The notes under the pieces were generated by a model, which saw only the letters and a list, made by a program, of their open reading frames with translations, did no database searches and was not told the origin of the DNA. Position numbers and translations under genes: made by a program. A DNA stretch of 64,000 bases from Hirsutella rhossiliensis (taxonomy: Eukaryota > Ascomycota > Sordariomycetes > Hypocreales > Ophiocordycipitaceae): the NCBI RefSeq assembly GCF_020360975.1, contig NW_025408676.1:1612001-1676000 (forward strand), read 5' to 3'. How positions within the stretch are numbered: position 1 is the first letter of the stretch; every line of letters starts with the position of its first letter. This document shows, in pieces, positions 34,468 through 46,100 of the stretch.

Positions 34468-35232
34468 CCTGTGACGAGGTTTTCATTAACTTCTTGTGGC
34501 CGGCTGCCGTAATATCTGCTGGTGTCGTTGTCAGGACGGAGCAGGAGAAAATCCGGGGCCAGCTGTGCACAAGCCAGCAATATTTGCGACGTATGCCGCG
34601 AAGGAACTCTACCTCATCCACGCACACCAAATTTCTTAAAACGTCCTGCCCGCCCGTGTGACCAGGATCAGACGGGCATGTTGACTATCCATAACCGGCT
34701 GAAAATTGAAATTATACACGACTACGGAGTATGATAAGTTCCATACATAATCGCGCCCATGGCAGTGCAGAGTGCATCTCTGTTGGGTAGGTCTCTGCTG
34801 CGTGATGACATGTTTGGCCGGCTGGTGACTCTGGAAGTAAAACCGACGACTGTCCACAGCGTCTGGCTTAATGTGTTGACGCTCAGCGACGAACACGTCT
34901 TGACGCGAGCCTTGCAGGAGAAGAGCGCGTGGGCGTGAATATAAATACATACGAGGCCAAGGAGCTGAGCGGATGGGATCCTAACCAGTCCCAATTTGCC
35001 AATGCCAGTGGTCGATACATCCCTCAACAATCCATAACTCTCTGGGCGCGCTTACAAGAGGACAGCAAGAGAATATCGCAAAACCCACCTGGCATCTTAG
35101 GTAGTGCTTCCACGGTCACCTTGATTGGTGGCTATCGCCCTTCTTCGGTCGGGGCTCCTAGCACTCCGCGCCTTGGATGGCGAGTGAGTCCATGTACGCC
35201 CTTGGACGGGTAGACGTCGCAAAGGGGGGCCT
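34468..35232. other. Intergenic region with only doubtful ORFs
   Basis: About 0.77 kb between uS10m and Fcf2. It holds one small ORF listed separately (34759-34938) and an unrecognised overlapping frame at 34929-35213. I see no RNA gene or repeat. Confidence 0.4.
34759..34938 (+). CDS. Possible small protein or first exon, unrecognised
   Basis: An ATG in a fair context (CGCCCATGG) opens 59 codons: MAVQSASLLGRSLLRDDMFG, then RLVTLEVKP and further, ending EKSAWA. Base composition is gene-like and codons end mostly in G or C. It could be a stand-alone peptide, a first exon joined to the frame at 34929-35213, or chance. I do not recognise a family. Confidence 0.22.
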   Translation: MAVQSASLLGRSLLRDDMFGRLVTLEVKPTTVHSVWLNVLTLSDEHVLTRALQEKSAWA

Positions 35233-36058
35233 TCAATTCTGTCGTTTCCGCCTTTGAGAGAGAAGCCGCTGGTAAAAAGCCTTCTTTCCTGAAGTCTTGC
35301 TGCGCTGGATGCCAGCATACTTGCTCTTCAATTTGTCGCCATCGTGTGCAGCCGTGACTTGTTCGAAAATCGTTCTCCTTTTCTCCCTGCGCGTGAGCCT
35401 TGCGCCGTAAGAGTCAGCCGGCCCGGATATGACTTCGCCAATTTGGGAATATCCCGGGGGAGCCGACGGCAACGCCTTTTTCTGGTGTTTGGGATCGAGT
35501 AGCCCACGCATGCGCAGGAGCTGCCAGTCTCTTTTGAACTCGGGAGTGAGGACCGTCTTTGGCAGATTGAACCAGTTTGGCCCAGCCGTATCCTATAGGT
35601 CGCAAGTCAGCAGCAGACAACACGCAAGTTTTGTGTCTGCAAAGCAAAGCGGGCCAACAGGACTTCTGGGGAGTCTCCATGTTTTGGCAGCAGAAGTAAG
35701 AATCAGAGTAACTATGATGTAAATGAAATCATGGAGCCACGGAAAACCATCCAAGACGGATGCTTATTCGTGTCATGAAGCCGTGAGCGGCTCCTTGTCA
35801 TCACGATATCCGCTCAAGAGGAAGCAGCACAAGTAGAAGGCCGAGTTAACTCACATTCTTGGACTCTGCTCGAGACGCAGTTGCTTGCGGTTGGCGCACC
35901 GCAAGTGGTGCTTGGTGCGTATTGGGTTTTTGGTCAAGAGCAGTAATCCTGTTCATCGACCCTGGGGGCCCTGGACGAGAGAACGCAGGGATTTCGTGCA
36001 GGCGCTGCTCGGCTTCGCGAAGCAGCTCGTCGACCTCGTCATCAAGGATGCCCGGCAT
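35233..36058 (-). CDS. FCF2: Fcf2-family pre-rRNA processing factor
   Basis: Two exons on the minus strand, 36058-35855 and 35592-35233 (187 aa), with a 262-nt GTGAGT...CTATAG intron. The Fcf2 domain fills exon 2: DTAGPNWFNLPKTVLTPEFK, RDWQLLRMRGLLDPKHQ, GEVISGPADSYGARLTRREK and the basic tail SKTSGKKAFYQRLLSQRRKR. Exon 1 begins MPGILDDEVDELLREAEQRL, an acidic helix usual at this N-terminus. Fcf2 belongs to the small-subunit processome and is needed for early pre-rRNA cleavages in yeast nucleoli. The open frame continues upstream of 36058 without another ATG, so I chose that start. The intron is long for this island and could hide an unmodelled exon. Confidence 0.9.
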
Positions 36059-36635
36059 GATTCGCCCGATGATAGCGTCGACGGGCGGCAAGCACTCGGG
36101 CTGAAGGATGAAATTTCTTTCCCAGACCCTCTAGGGGCGGGCAGGGAAGAGAAGAAAAAGTCTCGGATTAGCTAACCCCACCAGGCTAAAGTTTTAAAGT
36201 CTGTGAATTGGCACTTACATAATACGGTCTCGCGCGGTCGGTAGGTACCTCGGAAGGTACCTAAACACTCTGCGCTGATGCTCTGCTCGTTGTCGCTCAT
36301 TCATTTCCCACCATCTCTCTCAATCACCCCTCGAGCCATTTGCCCCCTCCCATCCTCTCCAGGCTCTTTTACTCTCCAACATCGGCATCCATCTCGTTTA
36401 TTCAACACTAGCTTTGCTCTCATCGGTTCATCGCCCCTCCGATCAAGCCATCCGACAACGCACAGCTTCATGATCCGTTGATCGCGTCTGCCATCACCCT
36501 TCCCAGTACATCGCCGGCGCGTTGTTCGATCCCAGAAGCTTGCTTATCCGCCATCTGCCAGTCCGCGCCCGACTGGCAGCATCTACTTCCGTTCCAGCTT
36601 ATTCGCCCGAGCCAGCCGGGTTTCTCATCGGTAGA
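36059..36635. promoter_or_regulatory. FCF2 / HAP5 divergent promoter
   Basis: 577 bp between two divergent starts. The HAP5-proximal half (about 36280-36480) is strongly pyrimidine-rich (TCTCTCAATCACCCCTC and similar), usual for promoters of highly used fungal genes. No TATA box was evident. Confidence 0.5.
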
Positions 36636-37740
36636 ATGGACCCGCAAGCTCAGCCCGCGCAGCCGCATCCTCAGCAGAGCCGGTCTGCGCCGGCATACGA
36701 TCCTACCCAGGGCGGTCACTATGGTCAGTCGCCTTCTCTTCGTTGATTCTCCATGGAAAGGCTGACGGGATTCTTCCGTTGATTAATAGGCGCCTGCGCT
36801 GCTGTACGTGGCCTTCTATCTCCCGCCCCTATGAATCTGCCCAGCGGGTTCTGACCTGGCGGTTCAGTTAGCTGCGCAGGGCTTCGCTCCCGCCGAGCTC
36901 TACACTGGTCCATGGGCCAACGTCTGTACTTTTGCCTCCCTTCACTGCTTGAGATGGCTCATCAAGGCTAATTCGTGCACTGCGCACAGGTTCACCAGGG
37001 CCTGACTGGCCAGTACAAGGACATCCTGACCACGTACTGGCAGCAAACCATCACTCACCTGGAAAGTGATGCTCACGACTACAAGATACATCAGCTGCCC
37101 CTCGCGCGGATCAAAAAGGTCATGAAGGCCGACCCTGAAGTCAAGATGATTTCTGCCGAAGCCCCAATTCTCTTTGCCAAGGGTTGTGATATCTTCATTA
37201 CCGAGCTCACCATGCGCGCCTGGATACACGCCGAGGAAAACAAGCGCCGCACGCTCCAACGCTCCGACATCGCCTCGGCTCTCGCCAAGTCGGACATGTT
37301 TGACTTCTTGATTGACATTGTTCCCCGGGAAGAGGCCTCGTCTCACGCAAAGAGAACTGCTGCGCAGCCCTCCGCCGCCAATGCCCAGACAGTGCCCGCG
37401 GCTCCGGGCCCAGGCCAAATGCCTGGTCAACATGCTGGCATGGGCCAAGGAGCTAATCACGGCCCTCATCCCATGGCGCCAGCCGATTACATGAGCGGCC
37501 ACCATCTGGCCACGGAGCAGGACTATCGCCAGAGTACCAACATGTATCCCGGTCAGGTTCCTCAAGCTCCGACGGCTCCATATGGCCAAGCCCAGGCGCC
37601 GGGATCCATGTATGGAGAGATGGAGGGCATGTACCCGTACTCCACGATGCAACCCCAGCAGGTAATCCAAGTTTCTCTACTTCTGTGCGAACTCAGCTCA
37701 CCAAATCCAGGCACCCATGTCATCCGAGGAGTTTGAATGA
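36636..37740 (+). CDS. HAP5: CCAAT-binding factor subunit Hap5 / NF-YC
   Basis: Four exons: 36636-36723, 36872-36921, 36990-37661 and 37711-37740 (279 aa). A Gln/Pro-rich start ([20 protein letters not shown]) leads to the conserved core: [40 protein letters not shown] (about 80-100), [40 protein letters not shown] and [13 protein letters not shown]. This is the histone fold that pairs with Hap3/NF-YB to bind CCAAT together with Hap2; in filamentous fungi the complex also governs iron and redox responses. The C-terminal half is Gly/Met/Gln/Pro-rich. The last exon is tiny, ending APMSSEEFE. The first intron (148 nt) ends at GTTAG. A GT...CAG alternative with a 5-codon extra exon is conceivable but less economical. 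Confidence 0.92.
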
Positions 37741-37989
37741 GGCGGAATCCCCCGTAATATTCCCTATCGGCAATCGACTGCCCAAAGGGCATTTGGTCCG
37801 GGGTACAGGACTCTCGGTCAACGCGTCGCCTGTCCTCGGTGACGGATTTGCAGTCTGTTGTACAGCTCCTGTAGCTTGAAAAGCCACAGAACCACCTTCA
37901 AAATCTGATCAAGGCTGCCGTCCCCTAAGCTAGTGATCGCATATGGAAACTACCGCTTCGGGCCTGGTCCCTTCTCAGTCGGTCTCGTT
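37741..37989. other. Convergent intergenic region HAP5 / SEC15
   Basis: 249 bp between two stop codons. No ORF, repeat or RNA gene recognised; probably overlapping 3' UTRs. Confidence 0.5.
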
Positions 37990-40865
37990 TCACTTCATCA
38001 TGGCGAAGCGCGATGACAGGTTGGACAGCGGTGCGGTTCTTCCGGAAGCTTGAGTGACCGGCGTGAGCCTGCGTTGCGTGTCAGTGCCAATTAAAGGTGC
38101 GCCAGAGACATTGCATCGTACTTCTCCAGCAGAAGCGGCCCATTAAGAGCGTCCACTCGCCCGTACTTCTTGTTACGAGTAGAAATATCAAAGAATTCTT
38201 CGTGGTTGTCAGATTGCATCAGATTGATGGTTTGTTGAAGCTCGTCCAAATTCTCCTTCAACATCTGCCCATTCTCCAGGCTGCTGACAAACTCGGTCAA
38301 ATACTGCACATCCTGAGCCAGCGCAGAAACCCCGTGCGCGTTGATGTGCTTCACGTCCGGCGACAATGGAAGAGCCTGTGCAAGTGTTAGCCCTGCTGAC
38401 TAACGGCTCCGATTCCTGGCGAGGTGTCGAACCAGAATCTTGTTTGCCGCGTGGCTCAGGGCGTCAAAGTAGATGAGCTCTTTGATTTCGCGCGGCAGGC
38501 CGAGTAGTGTGGAGTTCATGATGTTTGACAGGTAACGTGTCAGGGTTTGCATGTAGTTGCTGGGTTCGGTTGTCACATTCGAGGCCAACCTGCCAGCGAT
38601 CCTCAGCGTCAGTCACAATGGCGGGGGGGAGGGGAACAGGGTAAGACGAAGGGAAAGAGGTCCAAGCCTACCAGTCGTATTCTGCCGTGTCAACGAGGTC
38701 GTCTATTTTGCTGTTGACAAGTTCAAATATTCGCTTTTCGGCGGTCTTCTTGTTGTTGCGGAATTTCTCGGTTGCTTTCAGCTTCAGCGGGCCGCCGGCC
38801 GAGGTTGATGACCTCGCTCTGACCAGGAGCTGTTCCAGCTCTTGACATGCTATCTCGAAATGTTCCAAATTGATGAGTATTTGTACTATCTGGCCGAGGT
38901 ACTGAGAGCTCAAACGCTCGACCAAAGACTGGCAGACCTTTTCCGTAAGAAGCTCATCAAGTGACTATTGGAGCCCTGTTAGCCTCCAAACTGGCAGCAA
39001 CACGGGTTGAAAGCGCAACACATGTACCTTTCTGAGTGTTTCGTCTATGACATCGGAGTGCTGAAAATGATCGTCGGAAAAGAAGTAAAACTGGTTGAGG
39101 AAATTTCTTATGTCGATGCAGCACAAGGGGTACATCTGTGAGAACGGCAGCACACAGGGAAACCTGCCCATTGTTAGTGTTATCCATGTCATGAGACGTA
39201 TAACGCACGCGAGCTCCTCTATCGGTTGGTCATGGATGAACCAGCTGACATTGATGACTTTTTCATACTCTTCGAGAGAGTTGATGGCCATGGGCATGTA
39301 ATCATCGGTCGAAACAATCTATGCGTCGGTGAGTTTCGGAGTCGTGGCGGGACACGGAAGGGAGGCAAACCTCTTGAAAATCCTCACCGAACCGTCGTTT
39401 AAGGAGCTCAGCGTACTTGTCGAATAGTGTGAGGAGGAACGTGTCTAGCGTGGCAATCGAGTATCCCCAACCCTGGGTTCAAGTCAGCGGTGCTTGGATG
39501 AGCGGGGGGGCGCCCAAAATACCTCCATAGTTTGGACAAACAAGGCGATGAAACCCTTGATTTTGAGCAGAACCTCGGCATTGCCCACATCATTGATTGC
39601 CCTCGACGTCAACGTGATGGCCGCGCTGCACATGGACTCCCAGAGTTCTTCTACCTGGAAGCGATACGGCACTGCGTCAGCCCTCAGTCGAGATGTGGGG
39701 CTCTTGGGAAGGGATGGTCAACTCACGTCCGCCGGTGAGCGCAATTGAGGCACACGGCGCATTGTTGCCTTCTCGATAATGGCAAAGCCAGTAATGCCTT
39801 CCAATAGGCTGCTGAGAGACGTCTCGTCATCCGCCAGAAGCTCCACGGAGTTAGGGAGAAGAAGATCTTTCTGCTGTCGACGGGTGGCGGCGTATTCGGA
39901 CCGGAATCGATCACATTGGCCGAGAGCGTCGTGAATATGCAACGCCTCGAACAGCGGAGTAAAGTCGACCTGAAGCTCCTCGTTGTTGAGCACGTCGAAC
40001 TCCTCGCTTTCATCGCATACGAGCTCGATGGCGGAGTTGAGCTTAAAGTTGGATAGGAACTGGTCGTCCTCGACCCTCTTTCGTTGTCTGGACCTTCGCA
40101 GCTCGGTATGGTAGAAGGCCACCTCGCCCAGGAACTGTGAGGTTTCTCGAATACGGAACAGCCAGGTATTCAAGTCTGTCATGACGGCTTCCGATATTGT
40201 CTTTTGAGAGCCAGGTATCGACTTTTGGATGACGTCAGCCAGGCGGTGCTGGGTCGCATAGCGGTTCTGGAGGATCGGAACCAGGTGTTCATTCTGGAGG
40301 TCCTCGAGTGATTTGAGCGCCGAGTAGTACTTCTTGCGACGGACGAGATCATGGGAGTTGTTGAGCGCATGCAAGACTTTGAGCGATTCCCGGAGGGCGC
40401 TTGTGGCGTCGGCGATGTTCTGGCGGATGGCGGTGGTGTTCACGAGGGCGCCCTTTTGCTCGGCGAGTTTTTCTGTGCTGGCTTGGATGGATTGGTTGAG
40501 TTTGAGTATCTCAGACGTCAGGGCGACGGTGCCGTCGCGGACATGCTGCAGTCTGCCCACGGAATCGAGGAACTCCTCATGTTTAGTGAGGCCGATGCGT
40601 TCGATGTCGGCTTCGCGGTCGTCGGAGTAGCGAGTGAGGCATTGAATCAACGAGGGTGTTTTTTTGGAGCTGGCTGCGTCTTTCAGAACCGGAATCAAGT
40701 GGTCGGGAAAGTCTGAGTCTGAAGACGAGAGTATGATCTGGTGAACACAGTTAGCCGACCGTGACGAGGGACGGCGACTGCGAGGCGTGGAGTGGAAGCG
40801 GGGGAGAGACGTGCCTGTGGAATCGCGACGGCATAATCGTCAAAGGCTGCTTGCCGTAGCGGCAT
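37990..40865 (-). CDS. SEC15: Exocyst complex subunit Sec15
   Basis: Ten exons on the minus strand: 40865-40815, 40737-39727, 39654-39523, 39472-39371, 39318-39209, 39163-39028, 38964-38672, 38589-38433, 38375-38122 and 38068-37990 (774 aa, the family's usual size). Typical blocks: EILKLNQSIQASTEKLAEQK, EAVMTDLNTWLFRIRETSQF, NSAIELVCDESEEFDVLNNE, FPCVLPFSQMYPLCCIDIRN, VERLSSQYLGQIVQILINLE, PSNYMQTLTRYLSNIMNSTL and ISTRNKKYGRVDALNGPLLL. The short last exon restores the ending LSNLSSRFAMMK. Sec15 binds Rab GTPase Sec4 on secretory vesicles and tethers them to the plasma membrane at growing hyphal tips. The first intron (40814-40738) begins GC: CAG|GCACGT...CACCAG, with a CTAAC branch. No GT donor nearby keeps the frame into IILSSSDSDF. 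Confidence 0.95.
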
Positions 40866-41020
40866 TTTCGGAACATTGAAAGACTGGGCACTGGGGGTTG
40901 GACTCGCGAGCTCAGGCAGAGTCGCGGAAGAACGTGGGCGGGGGATGGTTTGGAGAGGAATATCCGGGGTACCTAAGAGGGGTGTCGGAGTCTTGACTGG
41001 GGCTTTAAGGCGGGTGCGCT
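40866..41020. promoter_or_regulatory. SEC15 upstream region ending at repeat boundary
   Basis: About 155 bp of normal composition upstream of SEC15, after which RIP-marked repeat DNA begins abruptly near 41,020. The promoter must be short or extend into the repeat. Confidence 0.5.
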
Positions 41021-41545
41021 AGTACGGACCAACCTAGGGACCTAGACCTACTCTGCCGGTATTTAGTGCTATTAAGTATAGTAGAGGTAGATATACTTTA
41101 TAGATAAGGAATTACTCGTATATAGCCTCTAAGGCTATAGCGAAGCTAATAAGGGCCTAGGCCCCTATTAATAATCTTAGCTAGCTATAGAGCCTAGGGG
41201 CTTATAACTAATTAAGGAAAGGGTAGCTATAAAAGTAAAGATAAAGGAAAGGTAAGTTTAGTTCCTTTTATATAGTGTTTTCCCCCTTTAAGGGCCTTAG
41301 GGCCCCTAGGTTACTCTTTTTTAAGCTACTTAGCTATTCCTATCTTTATTTTAGCTAAAAAGGTTAAAAGGGCTTCCTTTTCTTTCTTAGAGCTATAGAA
41401 AAAAGGTAGGCTAAGGGCCTCTTTTTATCCCTTTAAGGCTTAATAAAGGACCTCTCTTTCCCTTTTATAGTTTAAGTACCTTAAGATAAGGTACTTAGCT
41501 ATATACCTTTCTTAGCTATAATAATAGTTATCTTAGTTTATTTTA
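41021..41545 (-). mobile_element. LINE/SINE 3' tail, reversed, at island edge
   Basis: Reverse complement of the tail seen at 4060-4500 and 60000-60223. Landmarks are the complements of CTAATAAGGGCCTAGGCCCC, GGCTATATACGAG and AACCTAGGGGCCC, followed by the complement of the RNase H-side coding end. The element is therefore on the minus strand with its 3' end pointing at the gene island. It extends only about 0.5 kb and seems 5'-truncated, normal for LINE insertions. Confidence 0.72.
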
Positions 41546-41569
41546 TAAGTAGAACTAATTAAACTTATA

Positions 41570-42125
41570 TATATTTTTAAATTATACTTATATATATATC
41601 TTTAATTATACTTATACTTTATTTTTTAAGATATATACTAGCGCTAGCCTATCCCGCTTACTTATACTATATAAGGCTAGTAAGTATTTATACCGCCTAA
41701 ATACTTATACCGCTTAAATACTTATACCGCTTAAATACTTATACCTATACTTATACCTACTTATATATATTATAATATACTTTTAGCTATATAATATATA
41801 CCTTTTAATTTGCTTAAATAATATATTTTTAAGCCTTAAGCTTAAAGTTATAATAATAGGCCTATTAATTAATTATATTCTTCTTTTAGCCTTTATAGCT
41901 ATATAGGTAGTAGCGTAGTAAGAGCTTTATATAAGGGTCTTACGTTATATAGCTAAAAGTATATATTAATATATATAAGCGGGCGTAAGTATAGGTATAA
42001 GTATTTAAGCGGTATAAATACTTACTAGCTTTATAGGGTATAAGTAAGTAAGTAAGTTAGAATTAATATATATCTTAAAAATATAGTATAAGTATAATTA
42101 AAGATATATATATAAGTACGATTAA
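41570..42125. mobile_element. 0.55 kb inverted-repeat (MITE-like or fold-back) element
   Basis: The arms at about 41575-41800 and 41935-42125 are inverted copies. For example AATACTTATACCGC and TTATACTATATAAGGCTAGTAA on the left are complemented by GCGGTATAAATACTTACTAG on the right, and TATACTTTTAGCTATATAAT by the complement in ACGTTATATAGCTAAAAGTA. The spacer is about 150 bp and non-coding. A 15-16 bp unit (AAATACTTATACCGC) is repeated in tandem within the left arm at about 41697-41755. No transposase is visible; target duplications were not identified. Confidence 0.6.
41697..41755 (+). repeat. Tandem AAATACTTATACCGC repeat
   Basis: Three to four near-identical 15-16 bp units in the left arm of the inverted-repeat element. 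The right arm has only about two, so the tandem expansion followed formation of the element, or one arm has contracted. Confidence 0.65.
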
Positions 42126-42129
42126 TTTT

Positions 42130-42941
42130 ACTTTATTTTATTAGTTTTTTTTTTAAAAAGGAAAATAAAAAACTAGCTTTAAAAAGGAGCTAGTAAAAAG
42201 CTTAAAAGGTTAGCTTAAGCTTTTTAATAAAGTTCTTTTTTAAGCTAAAAGCTAGGTAAAGGGTCTTTTAAATAAATATATAGTATTTACTTAAGCCCTT
42301 AGCTTTAAGGCTTTTAGCTGCCTTAATAGCTTAAAAGCCCTTTTAATAGTCCTTAATAGCTTCTTAAACCTTTCTTTATAAGTAGCTAATAAAAACTAAA
42401 GAAGTCCCTTAAGTAAAAGCCTTTAAGCTTTTCTTAGCTAGCTTATTATTAAAGATTTTTAAGTAGCTAAAGTATTAATATAGCTATATATTATAAAAAG
42501 CCTTTAAGCTAGTTAAGAGCCTTTTAATATATATAGCGAAAAAAAACTTCTTATAAAACTAATATATACTTATAGTAAGTATATATTACGACTAAAATAC
42601 TAGTTAATACTAAGAATTAATTTAGTAGTATTAATTACCCTTAATAATAATACTATACTAAGGCTAAGGGGTAAGTAAATATAGTAGCGGCCTACGATAT
42701 ACTAAGCTTAATTAAAGTATATAATATAAAGAGATACTACCTAAATTTATATACCTTAATAAGGCGAGTTAATAAACCTAAAGTAGTAATATAATACTAG
42801 CCTAAGCGCTAAGTAACCTTATAGAAAAAGTAGTATATAATAAACTTATAGGCTTTATCTTAAGTATATAGTTTAGTAGGGTATAAGTAGTAGTTAAACG
42901 GCTCTTTAAGATAAAGAGCTATACTAATAATACGTTATTAA
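42130..42941 (+). mobile_element. Interrupted LINE, segment 1 (5' side of ORF1)
   Basis: AT-rich RIP-degraded DNA. From about 42690 the plus strand reads as a stop-interrupted coding sequence (SLIKVYNIKRYYLNLYTLI, RRVNKPKVV) that appears to continue beyond chromovirus B2 at 49920. The join is inferred from the near-identical target-site sequence on the two sides of B2. The region 42130-42680 is unassigned and may be LINE 5' UTR. Confidence 0.5.
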
Positions 42942-43127
42942 TATAAGAGTCTTTAACTATTATAGGTAATAGGCTTAGGCCGCGGCCTAAGCTATATAGT
43001 TACGTATAGAGGGCCGGATCCTATAAGTATAGGGGCGGGCTAGCCGCGTATAGAAGAGCTCTATATAGCTTATTAATATTATCCTACGGACGGTACCTAC
43101 GCGTACGCCTCTACCTACTCCGTGATA
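42942..43127 (+). repeat. Chromovirus B2 5' LTR
   Basis: 186 bp from TATAAGAGTCTTTAAC to CTCCGTGATA; keeps a TpG near its end that B1 has lost. Confidence 0.9.
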
Positions 43128-46100
43128 GTATAAGCTATTAATTAATAGATCTAATAGATATCTCTCCGGAGAGGGCGCTTCCCCCTCGAGGAAGCACTCC
43201 GCCCCTCCCCGGATAGATAGGAAGTATCGTAGCTATCCTAAAAGCGATTAAAAGCGCGACGGCTAGCGAAAAGGACGAGGTTCTCGCTATACTAAGGGAG
43301 CCGTCTATGAGACCGGCTTTAACCCCTACGGCCTCTATAACGCCGGTTACGACGGCGATACTACCGATAAGGAAGCCGCTCCCTTAGCCGACTTAGGACG
43401 GTAAGCTAGAGTCCTTTTACTTCTTCCTTAGCCGGCTATAGATAAAGTTTATAACCGACGAGAAATAGGGCTTAAATAGCTATCGCGATATAGCGTAGTA
43501 TTCGCTTTTTTATACGCTACCGGAGCCCTAGATATAGCGGATCTCCGGATTCTAGGATAAGGGCGGCCTTAGTAGTAGACGCGACCTATAAGACTTCTTC
43601 TAATACCTTATATATACGTTTAGCAACGTATAGGAGCGGGAGAAGGCGTAAGATAGGCTATAGACCCTTAAGTAAAGAGACGGATAAACCTTTAGCGAAT
43701 TCCTTCCTAATTTTAAAGAGACGCTCTTACGGGTAGCGGGGACTATAGTATAAGAAGATAGCGCGAAGCTTATATAGCTATAGAATTCGATTACGCTAGC
43801 CCTACGGGAGCTACTTATCCCCGTAATTATACCTACTAACTACGGCGAGTACGTAAGCTAGTTAATAAAGGTAGCTTAGGGCTATAAGTAGACGCCGCGT
43901 TTCTAGAAGCTCCGTAAGCGCACGCCGTATAGCGGCGATAGGATTACCGCCCCTCCGTAAGATAAATAACCGGCTATCGATACGGATAGGGACACCCTAA
44001 TATCGGCTACCCGCACGGACCGGGCTAGACGCGGTAAGAAGACGCCGTTAACTACCCCTTATACCGCCCCGCACTCTAAGTAGCGGGCGAAGTAGGTAAC
44101 GAGCGAGGAAATTAGGAAGAGGAAGGCTAACGGCCGCTACCTACGTTACGGAGTATCTACGTACTTTATATTAAAATACCCCTTCTTTTTAGCTAAGCGG
44201 CCTATAGCGGTTCGAGTAGCGAAGATAGAACCGCTCCTCGCCTTAGACGATAAGGAGGACTCCGCCCCCCTAGGCTTAGAGGAAAAAGAGTAGCTCCGGA
44301 GTAAAGACGGGCTCTAGAGCCCTAATTACTAGTATTAGTAAAGGAGAAGGAAGAATTATCCGCCTATATAAAAGAGGAGCTTACTTTAATATAAGTTATA
44401 ATTAATAACTCTTTACCTATTACCGCCTTTATAAACGAGGGCTACTAGTGCTACGCTATAGTTAACGAGGCGCTTATACGAGAGATATAAGTACCGGTAG
44501 AAAAGATCGCCCTAAGGCGAGTAAAGAGCGCCTTAAGCGTAATAGAGGGTATAGTAATTAGGGGTATTATATAGCTAGCTATAGAGGTCGACGGTTACTA
44601 TAAGCTTATCGTAGCCTATATAATCCCTTAACTAAAGTTTCCCTTAATCCTCGGGAAACCCTAGTTATTATATATAAAGTTATACTCGGTTCTATACTAA
44701 AGGAAGCTATAGTTTAAGCCTATATAACGGTAGGTCCGCTATAACGATAGTTCTATAAGCGTAGGACTAGGCGTGCGAGCTTTATACTTAGTATAAGAAG
44801 TCCTTACCTCTATTTTCGTAGGAACTATACGATAAGTAGAGCGGGGGTAAGGCTAGGCAGCGGCTAACGTAGCGGTCTACGTAGTTAGCTTAGCGGATAT
44901 CGATAAGGCCCTTTAAATAAAGAAGCTAAAGTCGCCCTCTAAGCTATAGTAATAAATACCGGAGCGCTTTTACGACCTCCTACCGCTATTTAAGTCCTAG
45001 GAAGTAGATAAGCTTAACCTATATAAGCTAAGGGTAGACTATAGGATCGTACTCTATACTAATAAGAAGGGGTAGGAACTACCTATACCGTTTAGACCGC
45101 TATATAGTATATTATACGCAGAGCTACTAGTGCTAAAGAAGACGCTAAGGGACCTCTTAAATAAGGGTTTTATTTAAGTAAGTAGCTCTAAAGTAAGAGC
45201 GCTAGTCCTATTTATATATAAACTAAGGGGCGGGATATAGTTCTATTACGACTATAGGGCCCTAAACGTAATTATAAGGCTAGACCGCTACCCCTTACCC
45301 TTAATCTTAAATACGCTCTATAACCTTTTAAAGGCGAAGTAGTTTATAAAGCTAGATATAAAATAAGCATTTTATAAGGTATAGATCTTAGAGGGTAATA
45401 AGTAGAAGACGGCGTTCTATATACGCTATAGCTTATTCGAGTAGCTTATAATGCCCTTTAGCCTCTTAGGAGCGCCCGCTACCTTCTAGCGTTATATTAA
45501 TAACGTGCTTTAGGACTTCCTCGATAAGTTTACCTTTATATATATAGATAATATCCTTATCTATATAAGCGGCTCCTATAAGGACTATATATAGAAAGTA
45601 CGAAGGGTCTTAGAGCGCCTTTAACTTTATAGGCTCTACCTCGACCTAAATAAGTACGAATTTAGGGTTAAGAGGGTTAAGTACCTAGGCTTTATTATCT
45701 ACGTAGGCATAGGTATATAGGCAGACCCTATAAAGATCTAAGCGATTTAAGACTAAGCTACCCTAACTATATAGATAGGCGTATAGAGCTTCCTTAGGTT
45801 CGCGAACTATTATAGGATATTTATTAAGGGCTTCTCCTATATTATAATACCCTTAAATAAGATTACTAGGAAGCAGACCGCCTTTTACTAGGGGCCCGTA
45901 TAGGAAGGAGCGTTCTATACGCTTAAGGACCTATTCTCTTAAGCCTTAGTACTACTTTAGTAGGACTTCGACCGGTCTACGTTAGTTAAAGTAGACTATA
46001 GCGGCTAGGCACTTAAAGGAACGCTCTCTTAGGAGGTAGATAGGCGGAAGTAACTAGTAGCGTTCTACTCTTATAAGCTAACCCTAGCGGAGCGGAATTA

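Noticed and set aside
36942..37670. 242-aa minus-strand ORF opposite HAP5
   Set aside because: Antisense shadow of a GC-rich coding exon; the plus strand encodes the conserved NF-YC histone fold.
20866..40865. Secondary-metabolite or defence gene cluster
   Set aside because: The genes are unrelated housekeeping functions; the only generic oxidoreductase is one SDR, and there is no backbone synthase, NLR, transporter or pathway regulator.
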